Numbered from the stretch's first letter, positions 1 to 10,602 are shown. The stretch: 64,000 nt of DNA from Komagataella phaffii GS115 (GCF_000027005.1 NC_012966.1:992001-1056000), one strand, 5' to 3'. Numbers and translations: made by a program. Notes: generated by a model from the letters alone, not told the origin.

Positions 1-993
1 CAAGAAAAGAAAGTAGAATCCGAAAAAAAGGTCTTCAAAGAAGTTAATTCGGCTAATTCTCCTGCCAATGTACTGGGATTGCAATATTCTGATTCTGAGT
101 CAGATGAGGACTCAGATTCAGTTTCACATGAAGACAAGTCTATTAATACTGATCAAGATAAATCAGGGTCTAATCCCAACTCCGAATCGGTATCTTTGGA
201 AGAAGGACTTGGTATGGATATTTCTAATCTTTCCGATTTTAGTCTGTCAGATAATGAGACCCCAGCTGCTAAGGAAGAGTCAGTGTCACTTTTTAAGACT
301 CTGTTAGATGATGCCCAGTTAGATCCCTTCAGTACATGGGAAATAGAATCGGTAAAAATCATCCATGATCCAAGATATTTGGAGCTGGATACTGACAATG
401 ATAGGAGTAGTGCATTTAGTCAGTGGTCAAGAGAAAAAGTTGTCGGAAAGATCAGTCAAACCGATGAAGTAGAAATCTCTGACGATGTCTATCAGTCGTT
501 TGCCCAGTTTATAAAGGAAAAGTTAGTCGTCACAGTTGCCAACAAACATACTTTGAAGAAGCTTTATTTTGCGGAGTTTAAACGAAAATATCGCAAGGAC
601 CCCTCGTATCAGCGTCTGCTGCAGCATTTGTCCGAAAAAGAACTAGAATCATTTTACAGACAGTTTGTTCCTTTTGAAGAAAAAATAATAAACCTGCCAC
701 AAGATTCAAAAAGAAAGCTTTTGCTTGATATAACTTTCAATTCAGCCCCACTATTAGGAAAAGTCAAACAGTTTTTAAAAACGAATCCAACTAGTGACCT
801 ATTTGAGCAACTGCAAGGTCAATCACCGCACCAGACTTATATCGAACTACTCAAGAATTTTCAACTCAGTGACCAGTTCATAGCAAAAAACATAGTTCCC
901 TTACACGGGTTATCCAATCAGGATCAATTGTCTCTAAAAGTTTCCATTTTATTGGAAGCTCTACAACTGCAGGCTCAAAAACTGAAGAGATAA
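1..993 (+). CDS. URN1: URN1-like pre-mRNA splicing factor, C-terminal part (5' truncated by window)
   Basis: The reading frame is open from base 1 to the TAA at 991-993, so the start lies upstream of the window. An acidic Ser/Asp/Glu-rich linker is followed by a region fitting an FF domain: a DPFSTWE motif, a conserved DPRY about 20 residues on, then a helix ending in WSREKV. A second charged helical region with LYFAEFKRKYRKDPSY follows. Urn1 in S. cerevisiae joins an N-terminal WW domain to an FF domain and associates with the spliceosome. The WW domain would be in the missing part. The gene is convergent with the KRE6-like gene, with 54 bases between the stops. The call rests on the FF-like pattern and could also fit another Prp40-type FF protein. 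Confidence 0.6.
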   Translation, partial: QEKKVESEKKVFKEVNSANSPANVLGLQYSDSESDEDSDSVSHEDKSINTDQDKSGSNPNSESVSLEEGLGMDISNLSDFSLSDNETPAAKEESVSLFKTLLDDAQLDPFSTWEIESVKIIHDPRYLELDTDNDRSSAFSQWSREKVVGKISQTDEVEISDDVYQSFAQFIKEKLVVTVANKHTLKKLYFAEFKRKYRKDPSYQRLLQHLSEKELESFYRQFVPFEEKIINLPQDSKRKLLLDITFNSAPLLGKVKQFLKTNPTSDLFEQLQGQSPHQTYIELLKNFQLSDQFIAKNIVPLHGLSNQDQLSLKVSILLEALQLQAQKLKR

Positions 994-1047
994 TACCTTT
1001 TATACTACAACTCTACTCAGCCTATAATACATATACGACGAACCAGT

Positions 1048-3021
1048 CTAACAGCCGCCAGTCAGATTCGTAGTAGGGAAAGTGTAGCCTGCCATCTTCC
1101 AACTTGTAAGGTTGACGTTTTGATACGCGTTACTGTGTTGTTGGATGTAGTCGTACGTTGGGTGATCTGCTGGATCGCATCCTACGTTAATGGCACCTGG
1201 TGGCTGGTACACTCGCACATAGTCAATTTTCATGGTAACCGGAAAGTTGAGCGACGGCCAGTCAATATAAGCCCAGTTATTAGATAATCCCAGGTTCATA
1301 ATAATAGACATGGGTTCTGTGGATATTGGTCTCCAACCAATGTTACCATCAGGATGGAATGCATTGGCATGGACTGTAAAAGTAGGATCATCACCGACAA
1401 ACCATCGGATGTATCCATTACTTCCATACGTATACTCAAACGCGTAATTCTGGAAATGAGGATCTTCTGCCCTCTCGTACCATGAATGATTCAGTGTGGT
1501 CACACCAGAAACGGCTTGTTGGAAAGGACCTCCAGCATACGTATTCATTAGGGTAACACTTTCGTTGTGAATCTCCACAAACTCGTAATCAGGTATATAC
1601 CAAATGTCGAAGGGAGCAAGCTGGACGGATTGGGAGACGACACCAACTTTCTCAGTGGGACTGATGTCACCCATTGCAGCTTCTACAATATCAATTTCTG
1701 GAGCACCTCTTCCATGTCCCCTATTAGGATGTTCCTGACCCCTGCAAGTACAGGCGTTCAGTTTTTGACCAGGTAAAAAGGAAATACCATCAGCGGACGA
1801 TTGGTTCGCCGTAATACCGGAATCACAGGTATCATAAGAGTAAGGCCACACACCTTCAGTGGTTGCCAGGTAACCAGGTCTTGCCAAATTTCCCAAAGTC
1901 CATATACCAGGCCATAGACCAGAGATGTCACCGTAGCCGGGAAGCATAGCCGAGACCTCTATAATACCCTGAGTAAAGCACATTTGGTTCCAAGAGTGTA
2001 GCATCGCAGAGCGGTAGTTCAGATTGTGATTTCTGTAGGTATCAAGACGGATGTTCAGTGCACCTTCAGAGGTGATTGCAGCATCGGGATCATACCATTC
2101 CAAATCTTTTGTGGCATCGTAGTGCAAATCTGCCCCATACCAATACTGATCCTCACCTTCATAGAAAGTTCTTCCTTCAATATTGAACTCGTCGCTGAAA
2201 ACTAACGTCCATTCGTCACCGTCTTTGCTTACTCTTGTTTTCGCATCTTCTGGAGTATCAGGGTCTACCAAATCGGTCCTGATAGCTGAGAGTTGTGGAT
2301 AAGTGTAGTCTGTTAACAAAACATAAGTCTCTAACTGATGTCTGTGTCCTGTGACACCAGTATATGTGAGCAAGGGCAGGAGAATCAACAACAGCAGAAC
2401 ACCGATAGCCAAAGCCAAGATAGCAAAGAAACCCCAAAAGGATTTCCTGTCCATGCTTTTCATATCATTGATAAATCTGTGCTTCTCATACTCGGCATCG
2501 GCGATGGGATCTGGATTGTGAATATGGTCATCTTCTTCCTTATCGTCTATCGTGAGAGGAAATGAGGAAGCAGGATAGCCTCCAAAAGGAGAGAAGTCCG
2601 TGTCAACCAGGAAGGGGTTAGATGATGGATCGCTAGATTGCGTCGAGTCATCGCTGTTATTTCTTCTATGCATCAACGAAGCTTTGGAGTTTAAAGAGTT
2701 CATCGAGGCAATTCTTGAGTTTGCAACCGATGGATATCTATCATATTCTGGGGCCAACAATCCATTTGAAGAGTTGGAATGTGACATGTTATAGTTATTG
2801 TTCGAAAACGACGACGACGAGTTCTGGTAGGGCTCTTTGAAGATTTGCTGCTGTTCGTCCGAATGGGAATCGTTTTCGAAACTGCGCAGTTCATACTCTT
2901 GACTGAAGGGATTTTGCAACTCTTGCGGTGTTGTTTCCGGCGAGTTGGAAGACGAGTTGGCATTCCCTGACCGTGAAGTTAAGTTTCTAGTGGACATTTC
3001 ACCGTAATACTGCTGCTTCAA
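1048..3021 (-). CDS. KRE6: Beta-1,6-glucan synthesis protein, KRE6/SKN1 family
   Basis: This 657-residue type II membrane protein is needed for cell-wall beta-1,6-glucan assembly. It has a long Ser/Asn-rich cytosolic N-terminus, one transmembrane helix at about 195-219, and a lumenal glycoside hydrolase 16-like (SKN1) domain. That domain contains the EIDIVEA motif at about 442-448, which carries the acidic catalytic-type residues. Several N-glycosylation sequons (NQS, NHS, NLT) lie in the lumenal part. Length is close to the family (about 720). A second Met at codon 9 (MSTRN) is an alternative start. KRE6 and its paralogue SKN1 cannot be separated by sequence alone. Upstream is a 960-bp divergent region shared with ATG9. 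Confidence 0.9.
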   Translation of the reverse strand: MKQQYYGEMSTRNLTSRSGNANSSSNSPETTPQELQNPFSQEYELRSFENDSHSDEQQQIFKEPYQNSSSSFSNNNYNMSHSNSSNGLLAPEYDRYPSVANSRIASMNSLNSKASLMHRRNNSDDSTQSSDPSSNPFLVDTDFSPFGGYPASSFPLTIDDKEEDDHIHNPDPIADAEYEKHRFINDMKSMDRKSFWGFFAILALAIGVLLLLILLPLLTYTGVTGHRHQLETYVLLTDYTYPQLSAIRTDLVDPDTPEDAKTRVSKDGDEWTLVFSDEFNIEGRTFYEGEDQYWYGADLHYDATKDLEWYDPDAAITSEGALNIRLDTYRNHNLNYRSAMLHSWNQMCFTQGIIEVSAMLPGYGDISGLWPGIWTLGNLARPGYLATTEGVWPYSYDTCDSGITANQSSADGISFLPGQKLNACTCRGQEHPNRGHGRGAPEIDIVEAAMGDISPTEKVGVVSQSVQLAPFDIWYIPDYEFVEIHNESVTLMNTYAGGPFQQAVSGVTTLNHSWYERAEDPHFQNYAFEYTYGSNGYIRWFVGDDPTFTVHANAFHPDGNIGWRPISTEPMSIIMNLGLSNNWAYIDWPSLNFPVTMKIDYVRVYQPPGAINVGCDPADHPTYDYIQQHSNAYQNVNLTSWKMAGYTFPTTNLTGGC

Positions 3022-3983
3022 ATAAGTAACTGGAATGAGGATGAACTAACGTCAACGAGGGATATGTTTTGAAAGCACTATTTGTGATGATAGTTGGGGA
3101 TCTGATTTCTTGTGGGCCAAATTTCGATGGATTCTGCCTAAAATACGTCGGGTGTAAGGTGGAAAAAATGAGTGGAACCTGGAATGAAAGAGAAGATCAA
3201 TACGTTCCTGACTTTGAGATGGTTTGTTTGTTGTGAGCACAATCCGATTGGAACTTGAACCTGTTGGTCAGTTTATTTATTGTCTTTTGCTTCCAGAACA
3301 AAAATAGTTGAGTTAGAGAAAAAGAAACTGCCTAGTTCTTTTGAGAGAGTCGTGTATTGTTGATCCAAGGAGGCAGAGCAAGGGTCGCGAAGGAATACGG
3401 TTTTTCCAAATTTAGAATAGGTGGGTCTTTCTTACAGCGCGTTTCTAGATGCCGCACGCATTGTCTGTATGGCAACGGGAGCTGACACTGAACACCAGCA
3501 GGCTAGGGTACGGGTACTGGCACATTGGCTCATTTGGTTGGTTCTATCCAGTCGTGGGTGCACCTGAAGGGCATTCCAGAGAACCCAAAGGAGGCTGTGT
3601 CCGTGCTATTTCATTGCAACGCAGCTTTGTGGCAATTTTACTTAAGTTGCGCCTTGGCACCTTGGGACCAATTATTTTTTATTTCCAAAAGGAAGGCATT
3701 CCGACGTTGCATAATCTGTTCAGACAAAGTTTCCATATTACGTAACACACTGTACGTTTCTCACAAGACACGAATGATTACCTATCCGCGGGCGCTCGTC
3801 AAAAAGACGATCACTCCCTGAATCCCAGTGAGGTAAAGATGTATTTTGTATGGTCGCGCATACGCTTATCACTTTCCTATCAAACACCAACACTCCACGC
3901 CATCTCTACTCTATTATAATATCACCCCCAGCTCCATCCTCCGCGGACTCTTTCTTCACTGAATCTCTCACATTGTCGATTGA
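3022..3983. promoter_or_regulatory. Divergent intergenic region KRE6/ATG9
   Basis: This stretch contains the divergent promoters and leaders of the KRE6-like gene and ATG9. ORFs of 60-98 codons inside it show no recognisable domain and I treat them as chance. A TCCGCGGA palindrome is present at 3940-3947, just before ATG9. Two ATGs (3839 and 3850) open short frames upstream of the ATG9 start; the second overlaps it. Confidence 0.5.
3940..3947. promoter_or_regulatory. TCCGCGGA palindrome, candidate zinc-cluster factor site
   Basis: The octamer TCCGCGGA is a perfect palindrome 37 bases before the ATG9 start. In S. cerevisiae the same octamer is the Pdr1/Pdr3 response element. Its position is close to the start and may fall in the transcribed leader, so function is uncertain. 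Confidence 0.3.
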
Positions 3984-6641
3984 ATGCATAAGAATAACAC
4001 GACATTTTTATCCCGTGTTTTTGGCATCAATTCGAGAAACATAGACGTCCACAACCCGTTGTTTGCTGATGATAGTGTCATTCCCTTATATGATCAAAAC
4101 CAGTCGGCTTACTACGACAATGCCTACAGTGATTACTCTAGCGATGAAGAGGACTCCAAACCACGCACAAGCCGGCAGACTGACTCCAACCTTCATATGA
4201 CTGACCATTCCGGAGATGGGAACGATCCATTCAACCAAATGGACAACTCATCTCGGTTCAGTAACTCCAGCTCTTTCCATTACAACAACACAGATCAAGA
4301 AGACGACAATCCTGAGTTGCTGCTGCTACAGGATGAAGACAGCTCTTTAAATAGGAAGAATCTGGACAACTCTGATTTTCAATCGTTTGCTAAGAAAACG
4401 TTTAATCAGATCCCTAAAATCAAGTTCCAGCTACCCAAAAAAGAAGATTATCCCACTTCACATCGACAGCCACCGGATATCGAAAACCAGAATGGGACTT
4501 TGAAGTCTTCTGTCAAAAAACAAATTCATTTCTTGGATCCAATGGATAAGGCCCTCTGGATGTGGTCAAATGTCTCCAATCTGGACACATTTCTACATCA
4601 GGTTTACGACTATTATACGGGAAATGGATTCAATTGCATCATGATGAATAAGTTCACCGAATTGTTCACTGTAGTATTTATTGTATGGTTATTTTCATTC
4701 ATGGGTAACTGCATAGATTACGATAAGTTGATGAATGATAGGAATGTGTACCAATTCTCCCAAGTAAAGATTGACAAATGCTACTCAAAGATCGGGTTCT
4801 TCCCTCAAAAATTGATCTATTGGCTTTTCTTCATTGGCCTCTGCCTTAAACTTTATCAAATCTTTTTAGACTACTTGGTGCTCAAAGATATGAAGTTGTT
4901 TTTTAACTTGCTTCTTGGATTATCCGATGATGAGTTGCAAACTATAAGTTGGGGCCTAGTGGTCAAGAGAATAATGATCCTGCGAGACAAGAATATTAAT
5001 GCAATAGTATCACAGAATACAGACCTAACTTCAAGAAAAAGAATGAATGCCCATGATATTGCCAACAGAATTCTAAGAAAGGAAAACTATATGATTGCAA
5101 TGTACAATAAATCAATTTTGGACTTGGACATAGAGCTACCTTTGATTGGGAAAGTACAGCTATTAACCAACACGTTGCAGTGGAATTTGAATATTGCTAT
5201 CTTTGACTACTTCTTTGACTCCGAAACGGGTCAAATAAACTTACCCGCTTTGAAGGAAAGAAACCGTCACACAATTTCAACAGAGCTCAAGAAAAGATTA
5301 ATTTTTTGTGGAATCATTAATATTGTTCTGGCACCAATATTATCCATCTACTTTATCATGTATTATTTCCTCAAATTTTTTTACGATTTTAAAACGAATC
5401 CTGCGGATATCTCTTCTAGAGAGTACTCTCCTTACGCTAGGTGGAAGCTGAGAGAATTTAATGAACTACCTCACATTTTCAACAGAAGGCTGAACATTTC
5501 CACTGAAAGTTCCAACAAGTATATCAATCAATTTCCCAAAGAAACTACAACGGCTCTACTGAAGTTCATCATGTTCATTTCTGGGTCTATTGTGGGAGTT
5601 TTAGTAATTGTGACCATTTTAGATCCAGAATTTTTCTTAAACTTTGAACTAACTCCCGGCAGAACTGTTCTTTTCTATGTGTCAACGCTGGGGGCTATTT
5701 TCACTATTTGCAAGAACTCGATTCCTGATGATACATTAGTTTTTGATCCAGAAGTGAGTTTAAGGTATCTTTCTCAATTTACCCATTATCTTCCTCAAGA
5801 ATGGGAAGGGAAATACCACACAGAGGAAGTCAAAAATGACTTTTGTAAACTGTACACCCTTAAGTTATATTTGGTCGGAAAAGAGATCCTCAGTTGGCTC
5901 TTCTTGCCTTATATCCTGTGTTACAAACTGCCGGAGTGTGCAGATACCATATCAGACTTCTTCAGAGAATTCAGTGTTCATGTTGATGGATTAGGATATG
6001 TATGCACATTTGCAATGTTTCAATTCAACAACCAACATAACGAGAATGGAAATGCGAATGTACATCAAAATGGGAATGGTAATGGAGGCGTTCCATCGGC
6101 AAAGTCTAAGAGCAAAAAAGTACCGAATCCTAATCGGTTCACCACTAAGCCTTCCATGCGGGATATGGAGAATGACGATAAGATGATAAAGTCTTACATG
6201 TACTTCTTGGAGAGTTATGGTAATGATGAGATTGTTCAACATCAGCAAGCGCTGAACAGGTCACTGATCTACTCAACCGAGATATCTCCAACTAGCGGGG
6301 ATGATTTAAACGATTCTAATATTCTGGGATTACGCCAGAGAAACGTGGCAACCACTGGAAAGCGGCAAAATAGTATTGGCAACGGGTTGATATACAACGG
6401 ACAAAATAAGCGGTTATCCATCGGTGAAGCTAAAACTAATGTCTATTCCAATCCTATTGCCTCAACTGTACTTGATAAAGATCTTCAATACAAACTGGCT
6501 AACTCATACATCTTGAATGGTATGCCAGGATTAAATGAGGCCAATCAACCAGCAGATCGAAAAAATGAACGAAAGTATTCCAATGATTCACCAGGAGTTA
6601 TGAAATTGGTAGATAAAATTAGTCAACAGCATAAGGCATAA
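3984..6641 (+). CDS. ATG9: Autophagy-related lipid scramblase Atg9
   Basis: This is the transmembrane protein of autophagy that cycles on small vesicles and seeds the phagophore, where family members scramble lipids. The product is 885 residues, matching the length I recall for the Pichia pastoris protein. A hydrophilic, acidic N-terminus of about 190 residues precedes the conserved core. The core starts near FLDPMDKALWMWSNV and holds the family segments LPLIGKVQLLTNTLQWNLN, the APILSIYF membrane helix and the SREYSPYARWKLREFNELPH stretch. A long Asn-rich C-terminal tail follows. The start is the first ATG of the frame with conserved N-terminal sequence. NOP14 lies two genes downstream; ATG9 and NOP14 are also neighbours in S. 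cerevisiae. The stop is 7 bases from that of the convergent CEM1. Confidence 0.96.
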   Translation: MHKNNTTFLSRVFGINSRNIDVHNPLFADDSVIPLYDQNQSAYYDNAYSDYSSDEEDSKPRTSRQTDSNLHMTDHSGDGNDPFNQMDNSSRFSNSSSFHYNNTDQEDDNPELLLLQDEDSSLNRKNLDNSDFQSFAKKTFNQIPKIKFQLPKKEDYPTSHRQPPDIENQNGTLKSSVKKQIHFLDPMDKALWMWSNVSNLDTFLHQVYDYYTGNGFNCIMMNKFTELFTVVFIVWLFSFMGNCIDYDKLMNDRNVYQFSQVKIDKCYSKIGFFPQKLIYWLFFIGLCLKLYQIFLDYLVLKDMKLFFNLLLGLSDDELQTISWGLVVKRIMILRDKNINAIVSQNTDLTSRKRMNAHDIANRILRKENYMIAMYNKSILDLDIELPLIGKVQLLTNTLQWNLNIAIFDYFFDSETGQINLPALKERNRHTISTELKKRLIFCGIINIVLAPILSIYFIMYYFLKFFYDFKTNPADISSREYSPYARWKLREFNELPHIFNRRLNISTESSNKYINQFPKETTTALLKFIMFISGSIVGVLVIVTILDPEFFLNFELTPGRTVLFYVSTLGAIFTICKNSIPDDTLVFDPEVSLRYLSQFTHYLPQEWEGKYHTEEVKNDFCKLYTLKLYLVGKEILSWLFLPYILCYKLPECADTISDFFREFSVHVDGLGYVCTFAMFQFNNQHNENGNANVHQNGNGNGGVPSAKSKSKKVPNPNRFTTKPSMRDMENDDKMIKSYMYFLESYGNDEIVQHQQALNRSLIYSTEISPTSGDDLNDSNILGLRQRNVATTGKRQNSIGNGLIYNGQNKRLSIGEAKTNVYSNPIASTVLDKDLQYKLANSYILNGMPGLNEANQPADRKNERKYSNDSPGVMKLVDKISQQHKA

Positions 6642-6648
6642 TTTGTTT

Positions 6649-7965
6649 TCATTCATAGATCTTGAATAATAATGAAGCATTAGTACCCCCGAATCCAAAA
6701 CTATTATTGATTGCTGCCTTCAACTTGTTCTCCTTGTTTAGTATTTGACTTTGATTCTGGACGTAGTTGAAAATGAACTCGGATTTGGAGTCTGACTCTG
6801 CACCTCCTGGTGATTCACAATTCAATGTGGGCGGTAGAATGTTTTCTGATAGGGCCAAGACAGTGAAAATGGACTCTACAGCTCCTGCTGCCCCTAGAAG
6901 ATGTCCAATGGCACCTTTGGTACTTGACACTGCTAATTGGGGGTTACTCTTCTGAAACAGTGCGTTAATGGCCGAATTTTCAGCTCTATCTCCTAATAAG
7001 GTGGATGTTGCATGCGCATTTATATAACCAATATCATTGGGAACAAGCCCTGCCTGTGTAATGGCAAACCTCATGGCTCTTAGGGCACCGTTTCCGTCTT
7101 CTGGGGGTGAGGTTATATGATGAGCGTCTCCAGTTAGACCGTAACCTGCTATTTCACAGTAAATCTTAGCATTTCTATCCAGCGCATGTTGCAACTCTTC
7201 TAGAACCAAAATTCCCGCACCCTCTCCCATGACAAAGCCACCTCTTCCTCCATCAAAAGGTCTGGATGCTTTTGTGGGGTCATCATTAAATGCTGTGGAA
7301 AGGGATTTGGCTCTACCAAACGCAGATAACGCAAATGGAGTAATTGAGGCATCAGTCCCCCCAGCTACCATAACATCACAATAACCATCTTTAATAAACC
7401 TTGATGCATCGCCTATTGCATGGTTTCCAGTGGCACAGGCTGTAGAAACGCTGTGATTTGGCCCTTTAAATCCGTATTGAATGGAAATGTTACCAGCAGC
7501 CATGTTCGCTAGCATTCTGGGAATGAAAAGAGGTTGCATCTTTCTATGGCCTTTTGAATGAAAGCCCACTGCATTATCGTACATATCCTGTAGTCCTCCA
7601 ATTCCTGAACCAATGCAAACACCAGTATCTTCAAAATCTGTCTCAGTAAAGCATTGCCATTGAGCGTCTTGTAGGGCCTCTTCAGCGCCTTTTAGAGCGT
7701 ATTGTATAAAAGGTGATAACCGACGTATATTGCTCCATCTAGATGCAAATGCTTCAGCATCCCACTTTCCTTCACTCTCTGAACCGATCGGAACTTTTCC
7801 AACCACCCTACTTGGCAAATCTTTGTATTCGGCTGGATTAGGAACGTCATCTGTTGACACCAGTCCACTAGAACCTGCAATTAGCTTGGACCAGTTTTGA
7901 CGAACTCCAACACCAAGAGGAGTCACTAATCCTAAACCAGTGACTACCACACGCCTGCTAGTCAT
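6649..7965 (-). CDS. CEM1: Mitochondrial beta-ketoacyl-ACP synthase
   Basis: The enzyme elongates acyl chains in mitochondrial type II fatty acid synthesis, the pathway that supplies lipoic acid and acyl-ACP for respiratory complex assembly. The 438-residue product is a FabF-type thiolase-fold protein. The active-site Cys lies in STACATG (Cys177), and the two catalytic histidines lie in NAHAT (His318) and GAIGHLLGAAG (His354). The glycine-rich GFGGTN motif is near the C-terminus. The N-terminus starts directly with the first strand (RRVVVTGLG), so no long separate mitochondrial presequence is seen; import may use the basic start MTSRR or a start further upstream. It is convergent with ATG9 and divergent from NOP14, 149 bases away. 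Confidence 0.93.
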   Translation of the reverse strand: MTSRRVVVTGLGLVTPLGVGVRQNWSKLIAGSSGLVSTDDVPNPAEYKDLPSRVVGKVPIGSESEGKWDAEAFASRWSNIRRLSPFIQYALKGAEEALQDAQWQCFTETDFEDTGVCIGSGIGGLQDMYDNAVGFHSKGHRKMQPLFIPRMLANMAAGNISIQYGFKGPNHSVSTACATGNHAIGDASRFIKDGYCDVMVAGGTDASITPFALSAFGRAKSLSTAFNDDPTKASRPFDGGRGGFVMGEGAGILVLEELQHALDRNAKIYCEIAGYGLTGDAHHITSPPEDGNGALRAMRFAITQAGLVPNDIGYINAHATSTLLGDRAENSAINALFQKSNPQLAVSSTKGAIGHLLGAAGAVESIFTVLALSENILPPTLNCESPGGAESDSKSEFIFNYVQNQSQILNKENKLKAAINNSFGFGGTNASLLFKIYE

Positions 7966-8114
7966 CGTTGGATCAACTTGATAAAGACACTGGGGTCCAG
8001 TTGATGAGGCCGCGAACCATTAAGTACTTTTCTGTGCAGGAAAAATATCGAAACCTCTTACATAAAAAAAAAAAATTTACATAGGCATAATCTATAATTC
8101 TCATACATCTCATC

Positions 8115-10577
8115 ATGGCAGGGTCACAGCTCAAGAAGCTTAAAGCGACCTTGAAAGAGGCCGGTTTAACTGGCCAGACCAATGTTAAACAAAAAGGTAA
8201 ACGCCACTCTAGGAAGACGCCGTCCGATACCAGACGAGATGATAGAGCACAGGTTATTAGTAGAATCAGGGAACAGTTCAACCCATTTGAGGTTAGAAAG
8301 GGGAAAACAAAATTTGAGGTTTCCAACGGACGAAGCGTTGGTGTAGCTAAACCAAGCGTCTCCAAACAGGTTGGTGAGCAACAGAGGCGAGCTGCATACG
8401 ATGTGACAAAATCCAGAAGGAATAAAGTGGGAGGTGTGATTGATCGTCGTTTCGGTGAAAACGACAAGAACATGACACCAGAAGAGAAGATGCTGGAAAG
8501 ATTCACCAGAGAGAGACAATCTCAGACTAGCAAGAACTCGTTGTACAATTTGGAAGATGACGATGGGTCCGATAATGACGGAATTACTCTTACTCATTAT
8601 GGTAAAAGTCTTTCACTTGGAGACAACAATGAAGATAATGAAGATGGCGACGGCGATGGATTCACTATTGTTACTGAGAAAAGACAGTTAGATGAGGAAA
8701 CAGTTGATCAACCTTCTAGAAAAAGAACCAAAGCTGAGGTTATGCAGGAAGTTATAGCCAAATCCAAGTTCTACAAACAACAAAGAAAGCTACAACATGA
8801 AAAAGACTCTGAGAGGATCATGGATCTAGATGACGAATTTGAAGACATTCTAGGTGAATTGAAATCAATGCAGAATGAGAATACCAATGACTCGAAGGCT
8901 CCTATTGAGGATGAGACCAAGTATGATGAGACTTTACGTGCATTGAATTTGGATAGAAGAGCTGTTCCAGCTGATAGAACCAAGACTGAGGAAGAGATTG
9001 TTAAAGAAAGAGAAGAAAAGATGCAGAAGTTGGAGCAAGACAGACAACTTCGTATGCAAGGAATGGATGTCGAAAAAACCGGTGAAGGGGATGAACTGGA
9101 TGACACTTTTTGGGCCGGTTCTGATGAAGAGGTGGAGGAACTGGGAGATTTTGTAGACGGTGAAAAAAATGTTCCACCTGAAGAATACTTTGAAGAAAGC
9201 TCCTCAGAAGGGACCACAGAGAAAATCCAATCGACCCCCTCTGAATCCGTAACTATAACCATTGGTAACAAGAAGGTAGTTTCACAAAATTCTTCGAAAA
9301 AGACTCATTTTGCATGCCCCGAAACACATGAACAATTTTTGCACATTTTGATCCCATACAAGGTCGAAGAGCACTTGGATGTGATAAAGAGAATTTTAAA
9401 TCTTTACCAACCAAGACTAGCAGAAGGAAACAAAGAAAAATTAGGAGTTTTCTCAACGGTAATCTTAGGCCACTTTCTCTACCTTGCCGATTTGGAAGAG
9501 CCAGTCCCTCAATCGGTTATTGAAGGCTTGATGGTAGTTTTACGTGAAATGGCTTCGAAATATAACGAACCTTTGACCCAAGCATTTCGCTCTGAATTGA
9601 AGAAATTGGGGGAAAAATTGGACTCTGATAATGTGACTGTCAAATTGTCTGACTTGTTATTATTCACTGTGATTGGATATGTTTATTCTACTTCGGACAT
9701 GTACCATCTTGTGGTAAATCCAACTGTCATCTTAATCACAGAAGTATTAGAAACTCTAGACATTTCAAACATCCAGCATCTGCTTATTGGTACTTACTTG
9801 GCGGATCTTTTGTATCAGTTTCAAAGCTTGTCAAAGAGAATTATACCTGAGGTTAACCGATTTTTGGAGAGAAGCATCATATCTCTCTGTCCAGAGCCGG
9901 AAAAACTGGACTACACACAATTGTATACTGCAACTTCTCATATCAAACCTTCTGGTTTAAATTTGCAGTCTAACTCCAAGTTGGCCAGTCAAGAATTCCA
10001 ACTTACTCATTTCCATGAAGCTTCAGTAGATGACACTCCAGCTCTGCTTGAGAAACTGTTACAAATTGTTGACAAATTTACCCTCATCTGGAAAGAAAAG
10101 AGTTCTTTTGTGGAAATTTCGGTGCCATTTATCACGCTATCTAAGCACTCGGTTAAATACTATGCTTCAGATAAGCTTGTAGTTGATTTATTAGGAAAGC
10201 TAAATCAACTTTACAAGGTCAATATAAAGGAGCATCGTCCTTTGAAATTACAAGCACACAGAGCAATTTCCATTATGACTAACACTCCTAAATTCGAAGA
10301 GAACTTCAACCCAGACAAGAAATCGTACGATCCAAACAGAGATAGACAGGAACTGAACAAGCTGCGTTCTCAATTCAAGAAGGAGCGCAAGCTGACATTG
10401 AAGGAGCTCAGAAAGGACACCCGATTTACTGCTAGGGAACAAATCAAAGAGAAAAAGAAGCAACAAGAAGAGTACCATGCAAGAATGGCCTACATCTACA
10501 ACTCCATTTCCACAGAAGAAGGTGCAGACAAAAACCAGTACGACAGAGAAAAGAAGATGCGCAAGAAGGGCAAATAG
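8115..10577 (+). CDS. NOP14: U3 processome component Nop14
   Basis: Nop14 is a nucleolar protein of the 90S/small-subunit processome, required for 18S rRNA maturation and 40S assembly. The product has 820 residues (about 810 in S. cerevisiae). It begins with a basic region (SQLKKLKATLKEAG, then RGRSK-like basic clusters) and the conserved motif DRRFGENDKNMTPEEKMLERF. A long acidic, coiled-coil-rich middle follows, then a helical C-terminal half. It ends with a lysine-rich tail (REKKMRKKGK) typical of nucleolar proteins. The frame begins at the ATG at 8115. An A-rich tract sits just upstream (8066-8077). It is convergent with CCT6, with 25 bases between the stops. Confidence 0.95.
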   Translation: MAGSQLKKLKATLKEAGLTGQTNVKQKGKRHSRKTPSDTRRDDRAQVISRIREQFNPFEVRKGKTKFEVSNGRSVGVAKPSVSKQVGEQQRRAAYDVTKSRRNKVGGVIDRRFGENDKNMTPEEKMLERFTRERQSQTSKNSLYNLEDDDGSDNDGITLTHYGKSLSLGDNNEDNEDGDGDGFTIVTEKRQLDEETVDQPSRKRTKAEVMQEVIAKSKFYKQQRKLQHEKDSERIMDLDDEFEDILGELKSMQNENTNDSKAPIEDETKYDETLRALNLDRRAVPADRTKTEEEIVKEREEKMQKLEQDRQLRMQGMDVEKTGEGDELDDTFWAGSDEEVEELGDFVDGEKNVPPEEYFEESSSEGTTEKIQSTPSESVTITIGNKKVVSQNSSKKTHFACPETHEQFLHILIPYKVEEHLDVIKRILNLYQPRLAEGNKEKLGVFSTVILGHFLYLADLEEPVPQSVIEGLMVVLREMASKYNEPLTQAFRSELKKLGEKLDSDNVTVKLSDLLLFTVIGYVYSTSDMYHLVVNPTVILITEVLETLDISNIQHLLIGTYLADLLYQFQSLSKRIIPEVNRFLERSIISLCPEPEKLDYTQLYTATSHIKPSGLNLQSNSKLASQEFQLTHFHEASVDDTPALLEKLLQIVDKFTLIWKEKSSFVEISVPFITLSKHSVKYYASDKLVVDLLGKLNQLYKVNIKEHRPLKLQAHRAISIMTNTPKFEENFNPDKKSYDPNRDRQELNKLRSQFKKERKLTLKELRKDTRFTAREQIKEKKKQQEEYHARMAYIYNSISTEEGADKNQYDREKKMRKKGK

Positions 10578-10602
10578 TATTTATAGGTATATATGCATTA
10601 CA

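Noticed and set aside
68..398. Short frames within the URN1-like region (79 and 81 codons)
   Set aside because: They are shadows of the long frame open from base 1.
3449..3821. Two overlapping 98-codon ORFs upstream of ATG9
   Set aside because: They are on the same strand in different frames, with no recognisable domain, and lie in the ATG9 promoter.
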